Position numbers and translations under genes: made by a program. This document shows, piece after piece, positions 7,864-17,276 of a stretch of DNA of 64,000 nt. The notes below the pieces were generated by a model that did no database searches, had not been told where the DNA came from, and saw nothing but the letters and a program-made list of their open reading frames with translations. The DNA lies in contig CP010425.1 in NCBI GenBank assembly GCA_000830295.1, positions 482,884 to 546,883 of the forward strand, written 5' to 3'. The stretch is from an archaeon GW2011_AR15. Its GTDB lineage: Archaea > Nanobdellota > Nanobdellia > Woesearchaeales > GW2011-AR15. Within the stretch, counting starts at the first letter, position 1, and each line of letters begins with the position of its first letter.

Positions 7864-8658
7864 TCACATTGAATTCCAAAGTTCTTCAAATCTAAAAAAC
7901 CTCTTTTTATTTTTTCTGAATAATGCATATCCTTCTCTATTTGGCCATGAGAAGTAAGAATGACCTCCTTCTTTTTGCTTAATCGATTTTATTTTGCCTT
8001 TCTTTAACTTATTATTGATTTCAGAAATCATCTTCTCTATCAATTTTGAACTCTTATAATATACTCTCTGCATAGTGTCATTGGTATCTATAGTATATTT
8101 TTTCTGCAAAATTATTTCTCCGGTGTCCAGCATCGTATTTATGTAATGTGCAGTTACGCCACCTTTTTTCTCATTGTTCGCCGTGACCCAAAAATACGCA
8201 CATAGCCCCCTGTATTTTGGTAATAAAGAATCATGAAAATTTATACAGCCATTCTTTGGGATTTTCAAAACCTCTTCCTTTATTTTCTGTGGATAAGAGA
8301 CACTATAAATAATATCTGGCCTTAATTTTTTCATTAAATTTATAGTCTCTTCGCTATTGATATCTGCCGTCTTAAATATTGGAAATTTATATTCTTTTGA
8401 ATATTTGATAAATGGTTTTAATTGTCCAATATTTAGTGAAGTTTTGATTCTATAGATTTTCTCTTCAAACCATTTGTAAAGACAAAACTGAAAAAAACTC
8501 TTCTTAAGCAAGAACCGCACCGAGCCAAAGAAAGATTTTTTAGGGATAATGAAATCAGGAAATATTACACCAATAATCTCTTTTTTATTTTCCCTCAAAA
8601 AATTTTTCAGGGCAATATTTGCATACATGTGGTCATTAGATAAGATAAGTATTTTCAT
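7864..8658 (-). CDS. Sugar N-formyltransferase-like protein (Fmt fold)
   Basis: 264 residues. Transfers a formyl group from 10-formyl-THF to an amine. The catalytic triad of the formyltransferase family is visible: Asn140 and His142 in INFHDSLLPKYRG and Asp178 in NTMLDTGEI. The protein is shorter than methionyl-tRNA formyltransferase and lacks its C-terminal OB-fold domain. It follows the perosamine-synthase-like aminotransferase by 22 nt on the same strand, so the amine is probably that of an amino sugar nucleotide such as GDP-perosamine. Exact sugar is inferred. Confidence 0.85.
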   Translation of the reverse strand: MKILILSNDHMYANIALKNFLRENKKEIIGVIFPDFIIPKKSFFGSVRFLLKKSFFQFCLYKWFEEKIYRIKTSLNIGQLKPFIKYSKEYKFPIFKTADINSEETINLMKKLRPDIIYSVSYPQKIKEEVLKIPKNGCINFHDSLLPKYRGLCAYFWVTANNEKKGGVTAHYINTMLDTGEIILQKKYTIDTNDTMQRVYYKSSKLIEKMISEINNKLKKGKIKSIKQKEGGHSYFSWPNREGYALFRKNKKRFFRFEELWNSM

Positions 8659-8680
8659 TCTATGCTTTCAGTTCCAACAA

Positions 8681-9778
8681 TTATTTTTCATAAAATTTGA
8701 TAATAGTTCTGCAAACATATTCTATCTGTTCTTTTGCGAGGCTGCAAAACACAGGCAGAGAAAGGCCACAAGTATAGGCCATCTCGGAAATATGATAGTT
8801 CTCATTCTTGCTCTTTAAATCAGAGAAGCATGGCTGCTTATGCAAAGGATAAAAGAATCTTCTTGTCTCTATCTTGTTTTTTTCAAGATAATCAACAAGT
8901 TCTTCTACCTTTTCTGCAAGAATGTTTGCACGGAAAGGTACGATATTTGTGTAGCTATTTTCTCCAAGAAACTTTATCTGTTTTACATTTTTCAGAAGAT
9001 TTTTGTACATAGCATAATTATTCAGTTTTATTTTCTCAATTTCTCCAAATTTTTTTATTTGAGCAACACCAACGGCGCACTGCAAATCTGTCATTCTAAA
9101 GTTCATTCCAATCCCCGGATGGATAAATGTGCTGCTATGTGGTCTTCCCTGATTCCTAAGAAGCTTTATTCTTTCATATATAATCTCATTATTTGTTAGT
9201 ATCACCGCACCTTCTCCTGTTGTTATTGTCTTATCTGCAAAAAAAGAAATCATGCCCACATCCCCAATAGTGCCGGTATGTGTTCCTTTGTAAAATACGC
9301 CGAAGCCTTGCGCAGCATCCTCGATAACCAGCAGATTGTGTTTTTTTGCAATACGCATTATGGGATCCATATCACATGACTGGCCATAGATATGGACAGG
9401 CATTATCGCTTTGGTTTTTTTGGTTATTTTTTCTTCAATTTTTTCTGGATCCATGTTTAAATCTGTCTTTGCAACATCCACAAAAACAGGAGTTGCACCA
9501 GTAAATGCAATTGAGGAGCCAGAGGCATTAAATGTAAAATCAGACACAATAACTTCATCGCCTTTCTTGATCCCACAGCCAAGCAAACACAGGAACAATG
9601 CAAGAGTGCCATTAGACGCCAGGAGGGCATATCTGGCTTTTGTAAATTCCTGCAGCCTGTCAAGAAATTCCTTGGCAAAAAGCCCTTCAGACAGCCATTT
9701 ATTCCTGATAACAATCTCTAGATTTTGCAATTCCTCCTTGCCAACATAAGGCTCTAATTGTGGTACTTTGTATTCCAT
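8681..9778 (-). CDS. DegT/DnrJ/EryC1 aminotransferase, GDP-perosamine synthase-like
   Basis: 365 residues. PLP-dependent aminotransferase of keto-sugar nucleotides. Seen: SNGTLALFLCLLG, DEVIVSDFTFNASGSSI, PVHIYGQSCDMDPIM, VIEDAAQGFG (PLP-ring Asp), and PLP lysine at about 183 in FFADKTITTGEG, followed by GMNFRMTDLQCAVG. Spacing and sequence resemble GDP-perosamine synthases, which aminate GDP-4-keto-6-deoxymannose at C4. Gmd, which makes that substrate, is two genes upstream on the same strand. Confidence 0.85.
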   Translation of the reverse strand: MEYKVPQLEPYVGKEELQNLEIVIRNKWLSEGLFAKEFLDRLQEFTKARYALLASNGTLALFLCLLGCGIKKGDEVIVSDFTFNASGSSIAFTGATPVFVDVAKTDLNMDPEKIEEKITKKTKAIMPVHIYGQSCDMDPIMRIAKKHNLLVIEDAAQGFGVFYKGTHTGTIGDVGMISFFADKTITTGEGAVILTNNEIIYERIKLLRNQGRPHSSTFIHPGIGMNFRMTDLQCAVGVAQIKKFGEIEKIKLNNYAMYKNLLKNVKQIKFLGENSYTNIVPFRANILAEKVEELVDYLEKNKIETRRFFYPLHKQPCFSDLKSKNENYHISEMAYTCGLSLPVFCSLAKEQIEYVCRTIIKFYEK

Positions 9779-9807
9779 GTTTCAACACCTAAAACCATCA
9801 CTATCGT

Positions 9808-11244
9808 CTAAAATAATTTAAATTTTACAAATGCTTTCCAGGCCATCTTGAGCAACAAAAATAAATGCTTGAATTTACTGATTATATTTTTTCCATAGGC
9901 CTTTGGTTCACCATATATTCTAGGAACATAATGTACAGGTATTTCAACAACTTTTAAATTATGCCCTATTGCTCCGAATATCAGCTCAAAATCACCAAAA
10001 GGGTCAAAATCACCAAAATAACTTATATTTTTTCTTATCTTAAGATAATTTTTTTTGGAAATGGCTTTGAAACCACACAATGTGTCTGTGAACCTTTGGC
10101 CTAAAATAACCGTAAATAGGTTTCCAAAGAACCGATTTATTATAAAATTGCCAAAAGGCATAGCATCTTTTTCCATTGCATAGACTAGGCGCGTGCCATT
10201 TACATATTCTCCAAGACCAAGTGCATATGCATCATAAAAGAGCTTTATCTCTTCCGGCGGGGAAGTAAGGTCTGCTTCAAGCCAGCACACAAAATCACCT
10301 TTTGCATTATCGAATCCCATCCTGAAAGCATCACCCTGTCCAATCCCTCTTTGTTTCAGGAATTTTATATCTTTATCAGGGTATTTCTTAATCATTTCCT
10401 TGATTTTTTTGACAGTATTGTCTTTTGAATGCCCTTCAACAAACAATATTTCTGTGTTTTTTCCCATAGAAGGTATTTTTTTTACAAGCTCCTCAATATT
10501 GCCCTCCTCATCTCTACAAGTTATTACAACCGAGGTGGTTATGTCCTTGACATTGTCCGGGGGGCACATTAGCCGGGCTATCACGACTTGTTCAAGGCAA
10601 AACCGCCTTATTACCGGCAATTTTGATATTAATGTGTTTGATGCTTCAGAGACAATGGGAAAATATTTCGGAAACAGGAGGAAAAAATCCCTCTTAATCA
10701 CTTGGTATCCGGCAATATAAAGGAAATTATCAATATCATCTATAGAAGGCCAGTTAAATATCATTTCAGGCTTCTTCATTCCTAAAGATTCAGATATTTT
10801 TAGTATAGGGTTCCACAGTTGATTGTAATAGTTTATTATGAGCCTTGTGTCTGAACTACACATCTTTGAGATATTCTGAAGCAGTCTCTGTATATTCTTT
10901 ACAGACCCGATAGTACCGGAGATTATAATATAATCAAATTTAAAATCAACAGAAAAAGATTCAATATCTTCACAATAGAACTTTATTTTAGGATATTTTT
11001 TCTTTGCTATTTTTATCATTCCATCACTTATATCAACTCCAACACCATAAGAAGAGTAAAGATTTCCAATTAAATTACCAGCACCACATCCAAGCTCCAG
11101 TATACTGCTGTTTCTCGGGATGTTATTTCTATAATATCTTAGTATTTGACTATGATAATACATATTTTTTTTATACCAGGTGTCCCATCTTTTAGAAACA
11201 GAATTATTGATCTCCCTTATTTTATTCAGCTTATCACCCACCAT
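9808..11244 (-). CDS. Methyltransferase-GT2 glycosyltransferase fusion
   Basis: 478 residues with two domains. Residues about 1-215 are a class I methyltransferase (ILELGCGAGNLIGNL, GVDISDGMI, FDYIIISGTIGS). Residues about 235-478 are a GT2 enzyme of the dolichyl-phosphate-mannose-synthase type (TTSVVITCRDEEGNIEEL, GIGQGDAFRMGF, DTLCGFKAISK). The metal-binding DxD of GT2 reads EADLTSPPEE and the usual DDGSxDxT strand reads VEGHSKDNT. No membrane domain is fused. One protein may both glycosylate and methylate a lipid-linked sugar. It sits 20 nt downstream of gmd. Confidence 0.8.
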   Translation of the reverse strand: MVGDKLNKIREINNSVSKRWDTWYKKNMYYHSQILRYYRNNIPRNSSILELGCGAGNLIGNLYSSYGVGVDISDGMIKIAKKKYPKIKFYCEDIESFSVDFKFDYIIISGTIGSVKNIQRLLQNISKMCSSDTRLIINYYNQLWNPILKISESLGMKKPEMIFNWPSIDDIDNFLYIAGYQVIKRDFFLLFPKYFPIVSEASNTLISKLPVIRRFCLEQVVIARLMCPPDNVKDITTSVVITCRDEEGNIEELVKKIPSMGKNTEILFVEGHSKDNTVKKIKEMIKKYPDKDIKFLKQRGIGQGDAFRMGFDNAKGDFVCWLEADLTSPPEEIKLFYDAYALGLGEYVNGTRLVYAMEKDAMPFGNFIINRFFGNLFTVILGQRFTDTLCGFKAISKKNYLKIRKNISYFGDFDPFGDFELIFGAIGHNLKVVEIPVHYVPRIYGEPKAYGKNIISKFKHLFLLLKMAWKAFVKFKLF

Positions 11245-11264
11245 AATAGCATTCCAACCCCGCC

Positions 11265-12320
11265 CTAATCATAATATTCGCTCGCGGAGCTTTCCTTCCA
11301 GTCAGATTCCACCATAATTCTCACAAGCTCTTTAAACTTTGTTTTTGGTTGCCATTTTAGTTTTTTCTTGGCTTTTGTTGAATCCCCAAGCAGCGTATCA
11401 ACCTCTGCAGGTCTGAAGTATCCTTTGTCTATTCTAATTATAGCTTTGCCGGTTTTTTTATCGATTCCAACTTCATCCAGGCCTTTACCTTCCCATTTAA
11501 TCTGAATTCCAAGAACATTACATGTTTCTTCAATAAACTCTCTTACAGAATGGTTTTCTCCTGTTGCAATGACATAATCTTCAGGTCTCTCCTGTTGCAG
11601 CATAAGCCACATTGCCTCAACATAATCCTTAGCATACCCCCAATCTCTCTCTGCATTAATATTTCCAAGATAAACACAATCCTGCAATCCTTTTTTCACT
11701 CTGCACAGCCCCAATGTTATTTTTCTTGTTACAAAAGTTTCACCCCTTCTTGGGGATTCATGATTAAACAGGATTCCATTGCAGGCAAATAAATTATAGG
11801 CCTCCCTGTAATTTACAGTTATCCAGTAAGAAAAAACTTTTGCGCAGGCATACGGGCTTCTCGGATGAAACGGGGTTGTTTCTTTCTGTGGTGTCTCCCA
11901 TACTTTACCAAATATCTCTGAGCTTGATGCCTGATAGAACCTTGATTTGAACTGATTTTCCCTTAATGCTTCTAGTATTCTCAGCGTGCCCAACGCAATA
12001 GTGTCAGCTGTATATTCAGGAATCTCAAAACTGACTTTTACGTGACTTTGGGCTCCAAGATTGTAAATTTCATTTGGTCTGATAGTCCTTAATATGTGGT
12101 TTATGTTACTAGCATCTGTAAGGTCACCGTATATAGTATCAAATCTTGGATGATTGTAGATATGGTTTATCCTTTTTGTATTAAATGAGCTTGATTTTCT
12201 TTGTATCCCATATACATTATAGCCTTTTTCCAATAGAAACTCAGCAAGATAGGAGCCGTCCTGCCCAGTAATTCCGGTTATCAATGCCCTTTTGGCGCTT
12301 TTTGTTGTCTCGTTAGTCAT
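11265..12320 (-). CDS. gmd: GDP-mannose 4,6-dehydratase
   Basis: 351 residues, full length. Converts GDP-mannose to GDP-4-keto-6-deoxymannose with bound NADP. Family-specific signals: [59 protein letters not shown], active-site [23 protein letters not shown], and [13 protein letters not shown]. First gene of a leftward run of gmd, MT-GT2, aminotransferase and formyltransferase. Its product feeds both the aminotransferase and the fucose-synthase-like SDR. Confidence 0.96.
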   Translation of the reverse strand: MTNETTKSAKRALITGITGQDGSYLAEFLLEKGYNVYGIQRKSSSFNTKRINHIYNHPRFDTIYGDLTDASNINHILRTIRPNEIYNLGAQSHVKVSFEIPEYTADTIALGTLRILEALRENQFKSRFYQASSSEIFGKVWETPQKETTPFHPRSPYACAKVFSYWITVNYREAYNLFACNGILFNHESPRRGETFVTRKITLGLCRVKKGLQDCVYLGNINAERDWGYAKDYVEAMWLMLQQERPEDYVIATGENHSVREFIEETCNVLGIQIKWEGKGLDEVGIDKKTGKAIIRIDKGYFRPAEVDTLLGDSTKAKKKLKWQPKTKFKELVRIMVESDWKESSASEYYD

Positions 12321-12379
12321 CCTATTAAGGTGTTAAATTAGTTAATAATCTATATACTTTTTGTTTTTTAAAAGATAAA

Positions 12380-12390
12380 GCTTAAAATTA
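12380..12390 (+). promoter_or_regulatory. TATA box for the WbpA-like dehydrogenase gene
   Basis: GCTTAAAATTA, centred about 28 nt before ATG 12413. Confidence 0.5.
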
Positions 12391-12412
12391 GAACAGGTTT
12401 CTCTATTATAGT

Positions 12413-13666
12413 ATGTATAAAGTTGCAATAATCGGCTTAGGTTATGTCGGCCTTCCTCTGGCATGCCTCTGCGCAAAAAAAGGGCATAAAGTCATAGGGC
12501 TGGACATAGACAAAAACAAAATCGATAAAATCAATATCGGAGTAAGTCCTCTTGATGATGAATACATCAAAAAAAATCTGAAAAAAGGCGCAATTGTAGC
12601 AACTGATGATTTTTCAAAAATAAAAGCTGCAGAAATCATTGTTATATGCGTTCCAACCCCAGTAAATAAGGAACATCTCCCTGATTTGTCTTTTGTGGAA
12701 AAGTCAGTCGAGAGCGTGTCAAAAAATCTGGAAAAAGGACAATTAGTAGTCTTGGAAAGCACAGTCTACCCCGGCACAACAGAGGAAATAATCAAACCCA
12801 TTCTTGAAAAATCAGGAAAAGCATTTTACCTGGCGCACTGCCCTGAAAGGATTGATCCCGGAAACAAAAAATGGACAATTGAGAATATTCCAAGGGTTGT
12901 TGGCGGCACAAATCACGAATCAACAGAAAAGGCCGCAGAATTCTATAGGACAATAATAAGCGCCGATATCATTGAAGTTAAATCATCCAAAGAAGCTGAA
13001 GCAACCAAAATAATGGAGAATACCTTCAGGGATGTCAACATAGCCTTCATCAATGAGATGGCAAAGAGCTTTGACAGGGCAGGAATTGATATTATTGATG
13101 TGATAAAAGGGGCGTCCTCAAAGCCGTTTGCATTCATGCCGCACTATCCGGGGGTAGGAGTCGGTGGCCACTGCATTTCAGTTGATCCCCATTACCTAAT
13201 TGCAAAGGCAAGAGGATACGGGTTTGAGCATGAATTTCTGAAGCTGGCAAGGAAAATAAACGACAGCATGCCCGAATACACTGTCGAACTTCTGGAAAAA
13301 GAGCTGAAAAAATCTGGAAAAGACCTTGCAGGAGCAAAAGTAGGTGTTCTTGGCCTGGCATACAAAGGCAACATTGACGACATAAGGGAGAGCCCGGCGG
13401 TTGAGGTAATAAAGATATTAAAAGAGAAAAAAGCAAATGTTGTTGTTTACGATCCCCACATTCCGATAAAATCAGATGCAAAAACTCTTTCAGAACTAGT
13501 GGATAAATCAGACTATCTTATTCTTGTGACTGCGCATGACGAATTCAGAAATATGGATCTTGAGAAACTCAAGGGAAAAATAAAAATAATAATTGATGGA
13601 AGGAACTGCCTTGATAAAAACAAAGTAATAGCTTTGGGCATAAAGTATAAAGGCATAGGAAGGTAG
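12413..13666 (+). CDS. UDP-N-acetylhexosamine 6-dehydrogenase (WbpA/TviB-like)
   Basis: 417 residues. NAD-dependent oxidation of a UDP-HexNAc to the uronic acid. IIGLGYVGLPLA (6-17), STVYPGTTEE, HCPERIDPGN, and VGVGGHCISVDPHYL with catalytic Cys at about 254. GGHCxxVDPxYL with PER after the strand is the WbpA/TviB pattern and separates it from the GGSC-type UDP-glucose enzyme at 1.8 kb. Its stop is 6 nt before the flippase start. Could supply UDP-GlcNAcA for the Gfo/Idh oxidoreductase and aminotransferase nearby; C4 stereochemistry of the substrate cannot be told. Confidence 0.88.
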   Translation: MYKVAIIGLGYVGLPLACLCAKKGHKVIGLDIDKNKIDKINIGVSPLDDEYIKKNLKKGAIVATDDFSKIKAAEIIVICVPTPVNKEHLPDLSFVEKSVESVSKNLEKGQLVVLESTVYPGTTEEIIKPILEKSGKAFYLAHCPERIDPGNKKWTIENIPRVVGGTNHESTEKAAEFYRTIISADIIEVKSSKEAEATKIMENTFRDVNIAFINEMAKSFDRAGIDIIDVIKGASSKPFAFMPHYPGVGVGGHCISVDPHYLIAKARGYGFEHEFLKLARKINDSMPEYTVELLEKELKKSGKDLAGAKVGVLGLAYKGNIDDIRESPAVEVIKILKEKKANVVVYDPHIPIKSDAKTLSELVDKSDYLILVTAHDEFRNMDLEKLKGKIKIIIDGRNCLDKNKVIALGIKYKGIGR

Positions 13667-13672
13667 CTTCCT

Positions 13673-15223
13673 ATGGCAGAATACTCAAAAAAAATAGTAA
13701 AAGGCACAATAACAGTGCTTATTTTCACGTTTCTTTCTGCTCTTTTGGGATATGTTCTGAAATTCGTGTTTGCAAGATATCTGCAGGTTGAAGAGATTGG
13801 TCTTTTTTATTCCGTTCTGGGATTTATTCTTTTCTTTGCATTCATCAGAGATTTGGGTCTGTCTGATTCCCTTACGTATTTTATTCCAAGATTTAAAGTA
13901 GATAACAAAAAGAAAAATATCAAATCAGCTATTTTATTTACACTCTATATCCAGATGGCAATCGGAATTCTGTTTGCTGTTGTTTTTGTTGCATTGTCAA
14001 ATACTCTTGTAAAATATTATTTTAAGGATGAACGGGCACTTTTTCTCATACTCGGGCTTGCATTTTACTTTGTTATCGAAGGGATTTATGAAGTATTATT
14101 CCAATCTTTCCAGGGATTTCAGGATATGTTTCTTTTTCAGGGGCTGGAGTTTTCTTTCCAGGTCATATCACTTGCCTTTTTTTTGGTATTTATATTTGCC
14201 AAAATACCAATAACATATTTTGCCATAGTTTATCTTATTAGCATGATAATTTCCACAACAATTTTCTTCGTTTTGTTTGTTAAAAAGTTGTTTCCGGATT
14301 TCTTTTATATAAAGACAAAAATATCAAAAAAACTGAAAAAAGAAATGCTTGAGTATTCATTTCCAACAATGATGGGTAGCCTTGCGGGTACAATCTTTAG
14401 CCAGCAATCAGTATTCTTCCTCACTTTTTTTGTAGGACTTGAAGCAGTGGGCTATTATGTCATGGCGCACGCTCTTGCAAAAATCTCAATCTTCTTTTTC
14501 AAGGCTGTAAATTTTGTTTTTTCCCCCATAATGTCAGAGATGTGGAAAAAGAAAGACATCAAAAGCCTGAATTATTATTTTAATGAAATGATAACATACA
14601 CATATGTTGTTGGGGTTCCGATGGTCCTCGCTCTTGTTGTTTTTCCCCAAGAGATTCTTAGGATATTATATTCAGACTCCTTTTTGCCAGCATCACAAGC
14701 CCTAATGCTATTAGCATTTTATTACCCTTTTTTTAGTTTTAACAGCCTCTTCAAAAGAGCATTTTTAAGCGCCGGCATGCCAAAACTTGCAAGAAATGCA
14801 ACGTATGCCACACTAATAGTAAACCTGGTTTTTAATATTGTTCTTATCCCCACATATGGCCTTCTTGGTGCAGTAATAGCCGATATAGTATCTATCGCTA
14901 TTACAACAATTTATGTATTATATCTAAACCACAAACACCTATCAATCCTCATAGATAAAAATAAACTTGTAAGGGTTATCGTAGCTTCAACACTTTTCAT
15001 CATATCTGCGGCCGTCCTTAAGCACATAATTAACATGCCAATAATCCTTGAATTGATTTTAGTATTGATTATTGCAGGCGGCACTTATATAGGGGCCATA
15101 TTCGCTCTTGGCATAATATCGTTTAAGAAAATAATTTTTGTTTTGGATTTAATTACCAATAAGAAGTTTAGGCATTATTTTTTGAAAGAAGAGAAAGTGC
15201 CAATTAAAGATACCCCCAAATAG
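13673..15223 (+). CDS. Wzx-like lipid-linked oligosaccharide flippase (MOP superfamily)
   Basis: 516 residues with about 12-14 membrane helices through the whole length. Starts with the amphipathic/first-helix pattern KKIVKGTITVLIFTFLSALLG usual in polysaccharide flippases, followed by FARYLQVEEIGLFY. Probably moves a finished undecaprenyl- or dolichyl-linked glycan across the cytoplasmic membrane. The start lies 6 nt after the dehydrogenase stop, so the two are one operon. It is the only flippase in the window. Confidence 0.85.
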   Translation: MAEYSKKIVKGTITVLIFTFLSALLGYVLKFVFARYLQVEEIGLFYSVLGFILFFAFIRDLGLSDSLTYFIPRFKVDNKKKNIKSAILFTLYIQMAIGILFAVVFVALSNTLVKYYFKDERALFLILGLAFYFVIEGIYEVLFQSFQGFQDMFLFQGLEFSFQVISLAFFLVFIFAKIPITYFAIVYLISMIISTTIFFVLFVKKLFPDFFYIKTKISKKLKKEMLEYSFPTMMGSLAGTIFSQQSVFFLTFFVGLEAVGYYVMAHALAKISIFFFKAVNFVFSPIMSEMWKKKDIKSLNYYFNEMITYTYVVGVPMVLALVVFPQEILRILYSDSFLPASQALMLLAFYYPFFSFNSLFKRAFLSAGMPKLARNATYATLIVNLVFNIVLIPTYGLLGAVIADIVSIAITTIYVLYLNHKHLSILIDKNKLVRVIVASTLFIISAAVLKHIINMPIILELILVLIIAGGTYIGAIFALGIISFKKIIFVLDLITNKKFRHYFLKEEKVPIKDTPK

Positions 15224-15224
15224 G

Positions 15225-16097
15225 TCAGAACTTTTCACTTAGTTTTGCAATAAAAATATTACTGTCAGCATCATCAGGGGAAACACCTTCTTTTATACAG
15301 CTAAGGAAGGCCGCCACTTCCTCTTGCAATGGCTCTTTTTCATTTCTAAAAATAGGCTTCAATCTGCTTTTTTCAGACACCAAAATCGTGTTATCTTTCC
15401 AGACAAATTCTTTCCCGGATCTTGTTTTTACTGTAACGCGCTTTTCTTTTTTCTTTGAGACCCTATCTATGTTTATAGTTGCATTATACTTTTTAGATTC
15501 TAAACTTAAACTGATGATATCGGCATCTGTTTTTACTCCCTTTTTAGTTTTCATGACAAAGCTGTCGGGAGGGTTGCCAGTTAAATCATATACCAAAGTC
15601 CAGTCATGCACCGCCAGATTCTGGAATATGCTTTCCCCGAAGCTCCCATATTTTTTCCAGTCTGTTTCTATCATAACAGGCGCATCATTCCCCACCAGCT
15701 TTTTTAGTTCGATATAGCACGGATGGTATAAGAAAATATATCCAACAAACAAAACGAGTTTTTTCTTTCTCGCCAGATCATACAATTCTTTAACTTCGTT
15801 TTTATTCAATGCCAATGGTTTTTCCACAAACACGTGTTTTCCTGCAGCAAGAGCATCTTTTGCAATCTTATAGTGCGTGCTTATGGGAGTTGATATGATT
15901 ACAGCATCAACTGTTTTGTCATTGAGAATCTCTGAATATTCTCTTGTTATTCTGACAGCAGGATAATGTTCCTTTATCCATCTCTCAGTTTCTTTGCTTT
16001 CCTTGTATGCTGTCCATTTGACAGTGCTTAGCTTATCAAAAACTCTGAGAAGATTTTTACCCCAGTTGCCTACCCCGATTATTCCGACACTTACCAT
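15225..16097 (-). CDS. Gfo/Idh/MocA oxidoreductase, WbpB/WlbA-like
   Basis: 290 residues. N-terminal Rossmann GIIGVGNWGKNLLR (5-18), DAVIISTPISTHYKIAKDAL and the family's EKPLALN motif with its conserved Lys, then an oxidoreductase C-terminal domain. The C-terminal half is shorter than usual (family about 330). In bacteria such enzymes oxidise C3 of UDP-GlcNAcA before amination. Ends 1 nt from the convergent flippase gene. The link to the WbpA-like dehydrogenase is inferred from context. Confidence 0.78.
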   Translation of the reverse strand: MVSVGIIGVGNWGKNLLRVFDKLSTVKWTAYKESKETERWIKEHYPAVRITREYSEILNDKTVDAVIISTPISTHYKIAKDALAAGKHVFVEKPLALNKNEVKELYDLARKKKLVLFVGYIFLYHPCYIELKKLVGNDAPVMIETDWKKYGSFGESIFQNLAVHDWTLVYDLTGNPPDSFVMKTKKGVKTDADIISLSLESKKYNATINIDRVSKKKEKRVTVKTRSGKEFVWKDNTILVSEKSRLKPIFRNEKEPLQEEVAAFLSCIKEGVSPDDADSNIFIAKLSEKF

Positions 16098-16116
16098 GGC
16101 CAGAAATATATCAAAT

Positions 16117-16129
16117 TTCTATAAAAAAC
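16117..16129 (-). promoter_or_regulatory. TATA box for the Gfo/Idh gene
   Basis: Minus strand reads TTTTTTATAGAAA, centred 26 nt before ATG 16097. Confidence 0.55.
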
Positions 16130-16132
16130 CTT

Positions 16133-17197
16133 CTAATTTCTTTTAAGATTGTTTGCAACCTCAAGAACTTCCTCAGCAGCCTCCATGCACGTCCCTATTT
16201 TCCCTGAGAAAACAGTAATTATCTTTTCATTTACCTGTTCCACCATGGTTGGCCTGGCATCATCATGCTCCCTGTATGGGAGCACAGTCCTGTAAGTATA
16301 CATTGAACCAATATGTTCTGCTTTGTTTATTCCAGGAAAGAACTCTTCGGCCGCCCCCATAAAATTTTTTATTTTGGTTGCCGGTGGATTTTTTATTATT
16401 CCATTATTCAGCAGCTTCTCAAATCCTCTGGGAACTTCCGGAAGCTTTCCAATGGTTCTCTGGTGTATGGCATGCACGACGTTTCCCATTGCATGATATT
16501 CAGTATCGCTGTAAGGGTCTATGCACATGAAAGGCCCATCAAGTATAACTACGCTCTTTTTACTGAATTTTTTTGGCAGTTTGAGAATAGGTTTTTCACA
16601 CAGTTCATACTGGTACTCCTTTTTTGCTTTAGGAAATTTGTCAAGGAGAGCATTATTCCTGGAGTATGTTGTAATGATTATCAAATTATATTTTTCAATA
16701 TCAGCCATGCTGACTCTCTTGTTCAATTTTACATTTACCTTATGCTTTTTCAGGTAATTCCAGCAAATCTCTCTCAGTTTCTTTGGATCAAAAAGGTCCT
16801 CCCTTACCCCGACAGAAAGCCCAATTTTATCGTTGTTAACTATATCTAAATCAGTTTTTTCATATTCCAGCCCGCATTCATCCCATATTTTAAGGCATTC
16901 TTCAGGAGAGGATAGAGAATTTTCATTGGCCACGCAGTAATAATGCCCTATATCATGATTCATAATAGAGCCGCCATATGCTCTTTTGAACCCTGACTCT
17001 CCCTTTATAGACATCAGGACAGTTTCCCTGCTTCTGGGATAATGATATCCCCTGTGGAGCCTGTACTGGTTTATTCCTGAAGCCGCCTGCAGGATATCTC
17101 CTTTCTCCTCAAATAAATCCACAGGATATCCGTTTTTGGCAAGCAGCCATGCTGCTGAAACGCCAAAAATACCAGCCCCGACAATGGCGATTCTCAT
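16133..17197 (-). CDS. FAD-dependent oxidoreductase (DAO family)
   Basis: 354 residues. Dinucleotide-binding motif IAIVGAGIFGVSAAWLL at the N-terminus, with the acidic end of strand 2 in DLFEEKGDIL and then ASGINQYRLHRGYHYPRS. Late FSGKIGTCMEAAEEV suits the last FAD-contact strand. ATG 17197 was chosen over the in-frame TTG at 17206 because a TATA box is centred 26 nt before it. DAO-type proteins of this kind occur in O-antigen clusters, but the substrate is unknown. Confidence 0.75.
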   Translation of the reverse strand: MRIAIVGAGIFGVSAAWLLAKNGYPVDLFEEKGDILQAASGINQYRLHRGYHYPRSRETVLMSIKGESGFKRAYGGSIMNHDIGHYYCVANENSLSSPEECLKIWDECGLEYEKTDLDIVNNDKIGLSVGVREDLFDPKKLREICWNYLKKHKVNVKLNKRVSMADIEKYNLIIITTYSRNNALLDKFPKAKKEYQYELCEKPILKLPKKFSKKSVVILDGPFMCIDPYSDTEYHAMGNVVHAIHQRTIGKLPEVPRGFEKLLNNGIIKNPPATKIKNFMGAAEEFFPGINKAEHIGSMYTYRTVLPYREHDDARPTMVEQVNEKIITVFSGKIGTCMEAAEEVLEVANNLKRN

Positions 17198-17215
17198 ACT
17201 TTGCAAGATATGGTG

Positions 17216-17230
17216 TTTTTTATTAAACCT
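17216..17230 (-). promoter_or_regulatory. TATA box for the FAD oxidoreductase gene
   Basis: Minus strand reads AGGTTTAATAAAAAA, centred 26 nt before ATG 17197; it decides that start. Confidence 0.55.
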
Positions 17231-17242
17231 TTCTATAGCAGG

Positions 17243-17254
17243 TAAATATTTAAG
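17243..17254 (+). promoter_or_regulatory. TATA box for the first paralogous GT4 gene
   Basis: TAAATATTTAAG, centred about 28 nt before ATG 17277. Confidence 0.55.
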
Positions 17255-17276
17255 TGGCTAATTTATTACTGGTTAC

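Noticed and set aside
7864-8658. Methionyl-tRNA formyltransferase
   Set aside because: It lacks the C-terminal tRNA-binding domain, archaea do not normally formylate initiator tRNA, and it sits next to a sugar aminotransferase.
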